A stretch of 56,196 nucleotides of DNA, from contig DEIA01000043.1 in NCBI GenBank assembly GCA_002352225.1, positions 68,030 to 124,225 on the forward strand, given 5' to 3'. Source of the stretch: Flammeovirgaceae bacterium UBA2786 (lineage in GTDB: Bacteria > Bacteroidota > Bacteroidia > Cytophagales > Cyclobacteriaceae). The notes under the pieces are model-generated. The model saw only the letters and a list, made by a program, of their open reading frames with translations. It made no database searches and was not told the DNA's origin. The position numbers and the translations under genes were made by a program. Shown piece after piece: positions 32,423-40,853 of the stretch; the first letter of the stretch is position 1, and each line of letters begins with the position of its first letter.

Positions 32423-32459
32423 AAAAAAAGTAAGGCCAATTTAAATTGGCCTTACTTTT
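32423..32459 (-). terminator. Hairpin terminator between susD and the VCBS gene
   Basis: A perfect palindrome with 17-base arms (AAAAGTAAGGCCAATTT and its complement) and no loop bases, with a T-rich run after it on the minus strand. It lies 22 bases after the SusD stop and 12 bases before the start of the VCBS gene. It should end most SusCD transcripts and let only some read into the downstream pair. Confidence 0.85.
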
Positions 32460-32481
32460 AATCCGAATTTATTTGCAACAA

Positions 32482-34251
32482 TTAATACCCCGGGTTCTGC
32501 GTAAGTATGGTTGAACCCACCAGGTCAATCTGTCCTTGAGGAATAGGTAAATACTCGTCCTGATTGGCTGTAAATACTGCTCCAACCAAAGCACCTGAAG
32601 GGAGTTTAGGAGCCTCATAAGCCAGATAAGCATTTATAGTAGCCAGTTCTGTTCCCCATCTTAACAAGTCATAGAATCGGTGACCTTCACCGGAAAGTTC
32701 CAATTTACGTTCAAACCGAACTTTATTGCGGGTAACATCATTTTTAGCCCAAACATCGGCAGGGGGATAAACATTAATCAAATAATTAGCGGCCGGAGTT
32801 GCACCCTCCATTAAAACTGAATTAGCTGCCCGGGTACGTACCGCATTTACATACGCCTTAGCACGATTTGGGTCTCCCACTTCAATTTCAGCTTCTGCAG
32901 CCATCAACAAAACATCCGCATACCGAATAATAGTGTAGTTAAGCGCGGTGTAGCCTGGTGTCCAGCTGCTATTATCCTGAAGAGAACCTTGATCTGATCT
33001 ATAATACACGTATTTCTTAGGTGCATATGGGCCGCCATTAGGCTGATTTCTGATCCATGCTTTTCCTGGAAATATAATCCAATCCAGATACCGTATTCCT
33101 CTTCTTCCAATAGAGTGATCAATTCTGGGATCAAGATTACCTGCATCAGGGGTAAACGCATCAGCAGACTCCAAGCCCATATCGGTTATCATTTGATTGG
33201 CTCCTGTGTTATAAGAACCATCTAAAAGAGGTAGGCCATCTGCACCGGTTCTGAATGAATTTGCCAATTCAAAACTAGGTTGAAAGAAACCGCAGCAGTT
33301 ACCAGGGCCATCAGGGCCTGTATTGTAAGGCCAGTTCAGGTCAAACTCAGGGTTTGCATTATTTACAGATCCTGTATTAGCCGCAGCCTGATACGCCCAT
33401 ATTGATTCTTCATGATTATCGTTCGAAGCTTTAAAGATATTTGCATAATATGGAACCAATCCCCATGTTTTGTTATTGGATGTTACCACTTTACCAGTAC
33501 CATCGGGGTTAATCATCAGATCAAATAATGTCTTAGCCTCAGTAAATTTATCCTGATACATATAAATCTTAGCAAGGTAAGCAGCGGCAGCCCATTTGTT
33601 AACTCTACCTACCTGGCCTTGTGTAGCTGGCAAATTCTGATATGCATATTCCATATCCGCCTCAATTTTTGGCCAGAGATCAACATCATTCTTCACCGCC
33701 TCAATTCCACTTCCTACGTCAATCGTTTCATCAACATAAGGCGTGTTGTTAAAATGCCGTTTCAATTCAAAGTAATAATGAGCTCTTAAAAATCTGGCTT
33801 GTGCCGCATAAGAGGTTTTCAATGCATCAGAAACATCTGGTCCGGCAATAGCCAATAACTTCATAACCGCGTTACACCGCGCTACACCTTCATAAGAACC
33901 AACATAACGATCATTTACCACACCCGTTGTTGGTAATGCCTCAAAGCGTTGTATTGGATTAATATCAGAGAAGTCTCCGGGGTCTGTTCCTTTATTCGCA
34001 TCTCCTCCTCTTATACTACCCCAAACCCAGTTTGATGGCGAGGCCATTCTGTTAGCTCTTCCATTAACCTGAGCATAAGCAGATATTAGTGTACTTTCAA
34101 TACCTAACCGGCCCGAAAGTACTGACTGGTCTAATTGGCCCGTTACCGGTACTTCCAAAAAGCTATCATCGCATGAATACATCACGGCAAAGCTCAATAT
34201 TAAAGTGAGCGCAATTGCCTTTGTTACTTTATTTTTCATTCTAATTTTCAT
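32482..34251 (-). CDS. SusD/RagB family nutrient-binding lipoprotein
   Basis: A 589-residue outer-membrane lipoprotein. The signal begins MKIRMKNKVTKA (ATG at 34251; an ATG at 34239 is also possible) and has the lipobox MYSC followed by DD, an acidic lipoprotein export signal. The body is the TPR-like SusD fold (SYAAQARFLRAHYYFEL, AAYLAKIYMYQDKFTEA, YADVLLMAAEAEIEVGDPN, RFERKLELSGEGHRFYDLLRWG). SusD proteins bind oligosaccharides or other ligands at the cell surface and lid the SusC channel. It is 11 bases downstream of SusC. Together the pair marks a polysaccharide-utilisation-type locus, though no glycoside hydrolase is in this operon. Confidence 0.95.
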   Translation of the reverse strand: MKIRMKNKVTKAIALTLILSFAVMYSCDDSFLEVPVTGQLDQSVLSGRLGIESTLISAYAQVNGRANRMASPSNWVWGSIRGGDANKGTDPGDFSDINPIQRFEALPTTGVVNDRYVGSYEGVARCNAVMKLLAIAGPDVSDALKTSYAAQARFLRAHYYFELKRHFNNTPYVDETIDVGSGIEAVKNDVDLWPKIEADMEYAYQNLPATQGQVGRVNKWAAAAYLAKIYMYQDKFTEAKTLFDLMINPDGTGKVVTSNNKTWGLVPYYANIFKASNDNHEESIWAYQAAANTGSVNNANPEFDLNWPYNTGPDGPGNCCGFFQPSFELANSFRTGADGLPLLDGSYNTGANQMITDMGLESADAFTPDAGNLDPRIDHSIGRRGIRYLDWIIFPGKAWIRNQPNGGPYAPKKYVYYRSDQGSLQDNSSWTPGYTALNYTIIRYADVLLMAAEAEIEVGDPNRAKAYVNAVRTRAANSVLMEGATPAANYLINVYPPADVWAKNDVTRNKVRFERKLELSGEGHRFYDLLRWGTELATINAYLAYEAPKLPSGALVGAVFTANQDEYLPIPQGQIDLVGSTILTQNPGY

Positions 34252-34262
34252 CGTTTAAAAAA

Positions 34263-37200
34263 TTAAAATCCAATATTAAATCCGCCTGTAAAGCTTCTGG
34301 TAATAGGATAGTTACCTAAATCAATCCCAAAACTAGTATCAGCAGCACCACCAACTGAAGGATCCAAACCGCTGTATTTGGTTATAGTAAATAAGTTGTT
34401 GGTTGACAAATAAAATCTAACTCTTGTAAGTCCGATTTTGCTTAATGTGGCTGCCGGAATATTATACCCAATTGTCAGGTTTTGCATTCTCAGGTAGCTT
34501 CCGTCTTCTACATAAAAAGAATTGGATTGCGTATTTGTACTGAAGTTTGACGCGCTTTCAAATATTGGCGTTGTTGCACCGGTATTGGTAGGAGACCATG
34601 AATCCTTCACGCGTGCGCTGATTGCTGCACCCTGAAAGGAAGGATAGAAATCGGTGAACCACTTCGATACATTGAAAATCTTATTTCCTAACGAGACATA
34701 GGTGTATGCTTCAAGGTCGAAGTTCTTATAGCGGAGTACAAAATTGAACCCACCTGTAAATTTAGGTACCGGACTTCCTAAAGCAGTACGGTCTAAATCA
34801 TTAATTACATTATCTCCATTGATGTCTTCATACCGGAATCGACCAATGCCTTTACCTGACTGAGCGGGCGCGTTATCGACTTCGCCCTGATTCTGGAATA
34901 TGCCCTGAACTTTGTATCCAAAGAAACCTGAAATTGAACCACCCAACTGGTTCCGAATTGGGGTAATACCACGATAACCAGGGTTAACGGTAATCAGGTA
35001 GGTTTGACCCGGAGGGAGTTCTGTAATTTCATTCTTCAGGAAACTGGCATTAAGGGTTGCTTCATAAGAAAGGTCGGTAGTAATTTTTCCTTTACCTGTA
35101 ACGGCTAAATCCAACCCTCTGTTAAGCATACGCGCAATATTTACAGAAGGAGCAGCAGCATTAGGGCCCGCTGTTGCTGTAATGGGCACAGCCAATAACA
35201 AATCTTTTGTATCCTTCTCCCAGAAGTCTACAATCAAATCAAGTCTGCCATCAAACAAGTTTCCATCAAAACCAATATTCTTGGTGATACTGGTTTCCCA
35301 TTTTGCATCAGGGTTTCCAATACGGGTTCTGTAAAATCCTTGCACCGCACTACTATTAGAACCTCCAATATCGTAAGAAGATGCGCCTAATGAGCCCCCG
35401 TATAAACTATATTGATTGTTTGGATCAACATTGTTAGAGTTACCCATTGCACCGTATCCCCCTCTTATCTTCAAATCGCTTACAAAAGGCAGAGCATCCA
35501 TAAAGGCTTCGTCCGAAATTCTCCAGGCAAGTGATACCGCAGGGAATACTCCAAAACGATTATTAGCTCCAAAACGAGAAGATCCATCTCTACGTATTAC
35601 TGCACTTAAAATGTACTTTTCTTTAAAATTATAATTGATGCGGCCAAAGAGGGAATAAAAGTTAACCCCCAGGAATTGCGAACTGTTTACAACACGCGAA
35701 CTGGTTTGGGTAAGGTTAACAAAATTAGGATCCCATGAGAAAGGGTTTAGGCCTGTTGCATCCATATTCCAGCCTGCTCCTGTATTCAATGCTTCCTGGC
35801 CAACTAAAACATCTACACTATGTACATCAAATGTCTTCTTATAATTAATGGTATTGGTGAACGTCCATCCAAAACCGTAACCGCTACCTTGTCCGTAAGT
35901 AAAGGCTGAGTTATTCTCAGAGTTTTCATATTGCCAACGGCCGTAATAGCGATATGCAAAGTTAGAATAATTTCCTCCTATACTGGTTCGTAAGGTTAAA
36001 CCGGGGATCACGTCATACTCGGCATATACATTACCAAATGCCAAACCATTAAAATTTCGGTCATTCATTGAACCATCGCGGCTGGCCACGGGGTTTCTTG
36101 GGTTGTTGAACCCACCTGCCGTTGTACCGGCATAACCACCAAATACGTTATACACAGGTATAATAGAAGGCATACGGAATGCAGATAGAATATCATTTTC
36201 ATCATCAGCACTTCCAATACCACCTCCATCACCTGTTAGACCCAAAACTTGTCTATAGGTAAACTGTGTGTTTAGCCCTACCCGAATATTTTTACGCACA
36301 TCAAATTCTGCATTGGCGCGTAGTGCATACCGCTTAAAAGACTGGTGTAATAATATACCTTTTTGATCCTGGCCACTAAGACCAACATAAAAACGATATC
36401 CATCACCGCCACCACTAAATCCAAGGGTTTGCCGAAACACAGGAGCATTTCTTGTAATCTCATCATACCAATCTGTTCCTTCTCTGTTGGCTGCTATAAC
36501 GTTATAAATAGGTCCTGTTCTTGGATCTACGTTATACAATAACCGTTGCGCATTTAGATCTACCGGTCCGGAAATAGCAGCTCCGTTCTGAGAACCTACT
36601 CGTAAATAATCTGGGATAACTGGATTTAGCCCCCCTCCGAATTGAGGGTGATTGAAATTAGCCAGTGCTGTGGCATAATTTGGAGCGCGGTTTTCTGCCA
36701 CCGCATTAGCATCTTCCGTATTTTTTATTGCATTCCATGTCCACTCGGCAAACTCTGTCGGTTTCAACATGTCAAGACCTTTGCCCGGATTGGTAACACC
36801 AACCATCTGATCGTACGTTACATTCAACTTTTTACCGCCACCTCTTGTACCTTTTTTGGTTGTGTAGATAATTACACCACTGGCAGCACGCGCTCCGTAA
36901 ATTGAAGCTGCAGCCGCATCCTTCAACACCGTTACATTCTCAATATCATCCGGGTTTATAAAGTCAACGTTACCGGTTGGCACACCATCTACAATATAAA
37001 GTGGGGCGTTACCACCAAACGCACCAAATCCGCGTACGCGAATCTGGCTCGTAGTACCGGGTTGTCCGTTTGTAATTACGGTTACACCAGCTACACGACC
37101 TTGCAGCATTTGTTCAACGTTTCCTGTTGGGGCAATGGTAAGTTCTTTTGCCTTAACTGTAGAAACTGAGCCCGTTAATTCTCGTCTTTTATCAACAGAA

Positions 37201-37550
37201 TATCCGGTTACAACCAATTCTGTTAAAGTTTGAACATCAGAAGTTAATTGAATGTTAACCACCGATCTCGAACCTACAACAATCTCAGATGTTGCATATC
37301 CAACAAACGACACGACCAGCACAGCCTGATCATTAGGAATAGAAATTTGAAATTTTCCATCTCCATCTGTAACGGTACCGCTGGATGTACCTTTTAAGAG
37401 GATGTTAACACCTGGCATGGTGCCACCGGTTTCGTCCGTAATGGTTCCAGATACAACTCTTTCCTGAGCGAAAGCGGCCGTTGTGCCTGCTAACCAGAGG
37501 AAAATCAGTACCAGACGCCTTGTCTTGTTGTACAGTTTTTTCATGTTCAT
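34263..37550 (-). CDS. SusC/RagA family TonB-dependent outer-membrane transporter
   Basis: A 1095-residue TonB-dependent transporter. It has a signal peptide (ends near AAFAQ, about residue 28), a carboxypeptidase-D-like regulatory domain (VVSGTITDETGGTMPGVNI, GTVTDGDGKFQISIP), the plug with QMLQGRVAGVTV, and the SusC signature TVLKDAAAASIYGARAASGV. The 22-strand barrel ends with GFNIGF, a typical C-terminal aromatic. No extra anti-sigma-interacting (STN) domain is seen, so it is not of the FecIR-signalling type. It is the first gene of the operon, read divergently from a LacI regulator, with a palindrome in the shared promoter region. Confidence 0.96.
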   Translation of the reverse strand: MNMKKLYNKTRRLVLIFLWLAGTTAAFAQERVVSGTITDETGGTMPGVNILLKGTSSGTVTDGDGKFQISIPNDQAVLVVSFVGYATSEIVVGSRSVVNIQLTSDVQTLTELVVTGYSVDKRRELTGSVSTVKAKELTIAPTGNVEQMLQGRVAGVTVITNGQPGTTSQIRVRGFGAFGGNAPLYIVDGVPTGNVDFINPDDIENVTVLKDAAAASIYGARAASGVIIYTTKKGTRGGGKKLNVTYDQMVGVTNPGKGLDMLKPTEFAEWTWNAIKNTEDANAVAENRAPNYATALANFNHPQFGGGLNPVIPDYLRVGSQNGAAISGPVDLNAQRLLYNVDPRTGPIYNVIAANREGTDWYDEITRNAPVFRQTLGFSGGGDGYRFYVGLSGQDQKGILLHQSFKRYALRANAEFDVRKNIRVGLNTQFTYRQVLGLTGDGGGIGSADDENDILSAFRMPSIIPVYNVFGGYAGTTAGGFNNPRNPVASRDGSMNDRNFNGLAFGNVYAEYDVIPGLTLRTSIGGNYSNFAYRYYGRWQYENSENNSAFTYGQGSGYGFGWTFTNTINYKKTFDVHSVDVLVGQEALNTGAGWNMDATGLNPFSWDPNFVNLTQTSSRVVNSSQFLGVNFYSLFGRINYNFKEKYILSAVIRRDGSSRFGANNRFGVFPAVSLAWRISDEAFMDALPFVSDLKIRGGYGAMGNSNNVDPNNQYSLYGGSLGASSYDIGGSNSSAVQGFYRTRIGNPDAKWETSITKNIGFDGNLFDGRLDLIVDFWEKDTKDLLLAVPITATAGPNAAAPSVNIARMLNRGLDLAVTGKGKITTDLSYEATLNASFLKNEITELPPGQTYLITVNPGYRGITPIRNQLGGSISGFFGYKVQGIFQNQGEVDNAPAQSGKGIGRFRYEDINGDNVINDLDRTALGSPVPKFTGGFNFVLRYKNFDLEAYTYVSLGNKIFNVSKWFTDFYPSFQGAAISARVKDSWSPTNTGATTPIFESASNFSTNTQSNSFYVEDGSYLRMQNLTIGYNIPAATLSKIGLTRVRFYLSTNNLFTITKYSGLDPSVGGAADTSFGIDLGNYPITRSFTGGFNIGF

Positions 37551-37657
37551 GGTTTAGGTTTATTGTTTAGGGTAAAAAATTGGGTTTTTGCTGATGTTGA
37601 AATCGTCTTCCCAACACCAATTGAATAACAAAGTAGGGCTTTGTACAATTATTTGTT

Positions 37658-37665
37658 CAAAATTA
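37658..37665 (-). promoter_or_regulatory. -7 promoter element of the SusC operon
   Basis: On the minus strand the sequence is TAATTTTG, an exact match to TAnnTTTG. Transcription would start near 37651, giving a leader of about 100 bases before SusC. The -33 region would fall on the inverted repeat at 37682-37703. Confidence 0.45.
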
Positions 37666-37681
37666 GCGAAAAAAAAAGCAA

Positions 37682-37703
37682 CAAACGATTGCGATTTCGT
37701 TTG
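37682..37703. promoter_or_regulatory. Inverted repeat between SusC and LacI genes (candidate LacI operator)
   Basis: Perfect seven-base arms CAAACGA and TCGTTTG with an eight-base spacer. It overlaps the place expected for the -33 box of the SusC promoter, about 17 bases upstream of the TAATTTTG element, and is 164 bases before the regulator's ATG. Position and symmetry suit a repressor that blocks SusC transcription. The centre is not the usual LacI-family CG, so the assignment is tentative. Confidence 0.4.
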
Positions 37704-37791
37704 CGAAAGGAGAATTAGCATGACACTTATAGTCCTAACGACAATTAGCTGGTATCTAAACTGTGGTCGCACACAAACTAAAATTGATGCG

Positions 37792-37799
37792 TAAATTTG
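37792..37799 (+). promoter_or_regulatory. -7 promoter element of the LacI-type regulator gene
   Basis: TAAATTTG is an exact match to TAnnTTTG, 67 bases before the ATG. The 12-mer GCGTAAATTTGA around it recurs before glutaryl-CoA dehydrogenase at 51132-51143. No clear -33 TTG at the usual distance. Confidence 0.4.
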
Positions 37800-37866
37800 A
37801 TCAGAGAGATTTTAAGGGAAATTGAATGCCAGGTTACAACTTTGAATCTATTCACTAACTTTTATA

Positions 37867-38949
37867 ATGCAATCCACCAATATTCGTATTAAAGACATCG
37901 CTAAAATGGCTGGTGTTTCAGAAGGCACGGTTGACCGGGTACTTCATAAAAGAGGAAATGTTTCTCCGGCTGCAGCCGAAAAGGTAAACCGGGTGCTGGC
38001 AAAAATTAAATACAACCCTAATCTGATTGCCCGGTCGTTAGGTAAACGCAAACAATATCGGATTACAACCCTTATCCCCGATCCTGCCACCGATCCGTTC
38101 TGGCAACAATCGCATGAAGGCATAGTGGAAGCCCTTGAACAGTTGCATCAATTCGGAATGAGCATATCGGTTGAAAACTTTTACTTTGATATTACCAACC
38201 ACGATTCATTTGCTGAACAGGCTTTAAAGAACCTTACCTCAAAACCCGATGCTGTATTAATAGCTCCCCTCTTTTACCGTGCATCAATTTCACTTTTCAA
38301 AAAACTTAATATCAAACATATCCCCTTTGTATTGTTCAACACGCAAATCTCAGAGGCACATTCTCTTACCTTTATCGGGCAAGATCTTTTTATGAGCGGG
38401 CGGCTAGCCGGACAGCTTGCATCAATGAGTAAACATGCAGGCAAGACAATGATTGTATTGCATATTGACGAAAACCTGCATAATGCTATTCACCTAAAGG
38501 AAAAAGAATCAGGTTTTAGAGATTTTTTACAAAAAGAATCGTCCACTACTGCGGTTGTTTCATCTACCCTATCAAGCCACAACCCAAATAAATTAAAAGA
38601 AGATATGGGAACACTAATTTCTAAGCACAACCCAGCCGCTGTTTTTATCAGTACTTCAAAAGGTTATAAGGTTGCCGGCATAATAAAAAAACTTAACCCC
38701 AAAATTAAAGTGATTGGCTACGATTTAATCTCTGCAAACATAGAATGTCTTAAAAAAGGTACAATCGACTTCATCATAAATCAAAACCCAACCCGCCAGG
38801 CAAGATTGGGAATTCAGATTTTAGCTAACCATTTACTATTTAACCGAAGTTTCCAAACACAATACCTCTTTCCACTTGAAGTAATTACAGCTGAAAACGT
38901 TGCCTCGTATTTAATGCATGCCGCGTATGCATCGGATATTACGATATAA
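37867..38949 (+). CDS. LacI-family transcriptional regulator
   Basis: A 360-residue regulator with an N-terminal LacI helix-turn-helix (IRIKDIAKMAGVSEGTVDRV at 6-25), hinge helix (NPNLIARSLGKRK, about 51-63) and a periplasmic-binding-protein-like sensor domain (RITTLIPDPATDPFWQQSHEG, DAVLIAPLFY, GYDLISANIECLKKG, IDFIINQNPTRQARLG). The recognition helix carries VDRVLHKRG, a variant common in Bacteroidota LacI proteins. It is divergent from the SusC-SusD-VCBS-Gfo/Idh operon and probably represses or activates it in response to a sugar derivative. The effector is unknown. The downstream gene cysS appears unrelated. Confidence 0.93.
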   Translation: MQSTNIRIKDIAKMAGVSEGTVDRVLHKRGNVSPAAAEKVNRVLAKIKYNPNLIARSLGKRKQYRITTLIPDPATDPFWQQSHEGIVEALEQLHQFGMSISVENFYFDITNHDSFAEQALKNLTSKPDAVLIAPLFYRASISLFKKLNIKHIPFVLFNTQISEAHSLTFIGQDLFMSGRLAGQLASMSKHAGKTMIVLHIDENLHNAIHLKEKESGFRDFLQKESSTTAVVSSTLSSHNPNKLKEDMGTLISKHNPAAVFISTSKGYKVAGIIKKLNPKIKVIGYDLISANIECLKKGTIDFIINQNPTRQARLGIQILANHLLFNRSFQTQYLFPLEVITAENVASYLMHAAYASDITI

Positions 38950-38984
38950 CAATTAAATCTTAATTTCGTGGTTGGATTTGATCT

Positions 38985-40487
38985 ATGAAACTGTTTGAGA
39001 AGTACCCTGTATCGCTAACCAATTCATTAACTGGTAAAAAGGAAGTTTTTGAACCCTTAACCCAGGGTTTTGTGGGGATGTATGTATGCGGGCCTACCGT
39101 TTACAACAATGTTCATCTGGGTAACGTGAGAACCTTTCTCACCTTTGATGTAGTTTCAAGGTATCTGCGCTTTCTCGGATACAAAGTTCGGTACGTACGT
39201 AACATAACCGATGTAGGCCATTTGGAAAACGATGCCGATGAAGGCGAAGACAAAATCGCCAAAAAGGCCAGGCTTGAACAACTTGAACCTATGGAAGTAG
39301 TGAAGCACTATACGGAGGGCTTCCATGAAGTAATGCGCCAATTTAATATTCTTCCTCCCAGTATTGAACCCAGTGCCACCGGGCATATTGTAGAGCAGAT
39401 TGAGATTACAAAAAAATTGTTAAGCAAAGGCCTGGCGTACGAATCAAATGGCTCAGTATATTTTAACGTGCGTAAGTACAACGAAGAAAATCATTATGGA
39501 ATTTTATCCGGGCGTAACATTGAAGAGCTTATAGAAAGCGGACGTGATTTAGATAATCAGGACGAGAAACGAGAGAAAATAGATTTCGCCCTCTGGAAAA
39601 AAGCCTCACCCTACCATATTATGCGCTGGCCTTCGCCCTGGGGCGATGGTTTTCCGGGCTGGCATATTGAGTGTACCGTAATGAGTACCAAGTACCTGGG
39701 CGAAACATTTGATATACATGGCGGAGGTATGGATCTGAAATTTCCACACCACGAATGTGAAATTGCACAAGGCACCGCATCAACGGGTAAAGCCCCGGTT
39801 AACTACTGGCTGCACTCCAACATGCTAACCGTTAATGGGCAAAAAATGAGTAAGTCGTTAGGTAATTCTTTTTTGCCAAGCGAGTTATTTGCAGGAACCC
39901 ATAAACTACTGGATAAAGGCTACGGCCCTATGGCAGTGCGTTTTTTCATGCTTCAATCGCACTACTCCAGCACGCTCGACTTTTCGAATGAAGCGTTGCA
40001 AGCAGCCGAAAAAGGGTTTAAGAAATTAGTAAATGCTTTGGTTCTGATTAAGAAGATGGAACCTGCCCCGGCTCATCGTATTTCTGAAATAAGTAACGAG
40101 TTTATAAGGCTAAGCAAGGAGTGTTACCTGAACATGAGCGATGATTTTAACACGGCTAAAACGCTGGCCGTGTTATTTGAAATGTCTTCGCGGATTAATG
40201 ATATCAAATCCGGAAACATTACATGGAATGATGTAGATACAGATGCTTTTACTGAGTTCAAAAACACCTATGTCAACTTTATTGAAAACGTGTTGGGTTT
40301 ACAGGAAGAGAAGGAGCAAAACGATGAAACCGTTAAGGGAACAATTAACCTGTTGATTGATCTGCGTAAGAAGGCCCGTACCGACAAAAACTTTGCCTTG
40401 TCGGATAAGATCAGAGATGACCTGAAAAAACTGGGCATCCAGATTAAGGATGGAAAAGATGGTGAGATGACTTACACGTTTGAGTAA
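38985..40487 (+). CDS. cysS: Cysteinyl-tRNA synthetase
   Basis: Class I synthetase, 500 residues. Zinc-binding Cys35 lies in YVCGPTVYN, the HIGH motif is NVHLGN (42-47), WHIECTVMS carries a further zinc ligand, and KMSKS is at 287-291. The C-terminal DALR domain and a short basic end (LRKKARTDKNFALSDKIRDD) are present. Complete and of normal length. A weak -7-like element TAATTTCG lies at 38961-38968. Confidence 0.97.
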   Translation: MKLFEKYPVSLTNSLTGKKEVFEPLTQGFVGMYVCGPTVYNNVHLGNVRTFLTFDVVSRYLRFLGYKVRYVRNITDVGHLENDADEGEDKIAKKARLEQLEPMEVVKHYTEGFHEVMRQFNILPPSIEPSATGHIVEQIEITKKLLSKGLAYESNGSVYFNVRKYNEENHYGILSGRNIEELIESGRDLDNQDEKREKIDFALWKKASPYHIMRWPSPWGDGFPGWHIECTVMSTKYLGETFDIHGGGMDLKFPHHECEIAQGTASTGKAPVNYWLHSNMLTVNGQKMSKSLGNSFLPSELFAGTHKLLDKGYGPMAVRFFMLQSHYSSTLDFSNEALQAAEKGFKKLVNALVLIKKMEPAPAHRISEISNEFIRLSKECYLNMSDDFNTAKTLAVLFEMSSRINDIKSGNITWNDVDTDAFTEFKNTYVNFIENVLGLQEEKEQNDETVKGTINLLIDLRKKARTDKNFALSDKIRDDLKKLGIQIKDGKDGEMTYTFE

Positions 40488-40535
40488 TTCTACCGTGAAC
40501 TATTTGGCCGATTGAAAGGTTGTGGCGATACAATC

Positions 40536-40772
40536 ATGCTTAAAAAAATTTTCATCCTACCCATTCGCCTCTATCAGGCTACCATCTCGCCCTTGCTGGG
40601 CGCCCATTGCCGGCATTCTCCTTCCTGTTCGCAATACACCATAGAAGCTATTCAGGAATGGGGTGTTTTAAAAGGTATTGTATTGGGGGCCAAACGAATT
40701 GGAAGATGCCACCCATGGGGAACCAGCGGCTACGATCCTGTTCCCAAAAAATCCACACACAAAGCTCATTAA
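40536..40772 (+). CDS. yidD: Membrane protein insertion efficiency factor YidD
   Basis: A 78-residue protein starting MLKKIFILPIRLYQATISPL, with the family motif HCRHSPSCSQYTIEAI and C-terminal RIGRCHPWGTSGYDPVP. YidD is a small membrane-associated protein that assists YidC-dependent insertion. The ATG at 40536 fits the usual N-terminus. An upstream in-frame TTG at 40512 would add eight residues and is less likely. It lies 48 bases after cysS. Confidence 0.93.
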   Translation: MLKKIFILPIRLYQATISPLLGAHCRHSPSCSQYTIEAIQEWGVLKGIVLGAKRIGRCHPWGTSGYDPVPKKSTHKAH

Positions 40773-40853
40773 AACCTTAACCAACCGGTTACAAAACTTG
40801 GCTTTGATTTTCAAAACCTTTCGGCCATCTTTCTATCTCCATAAAATGAAAGT

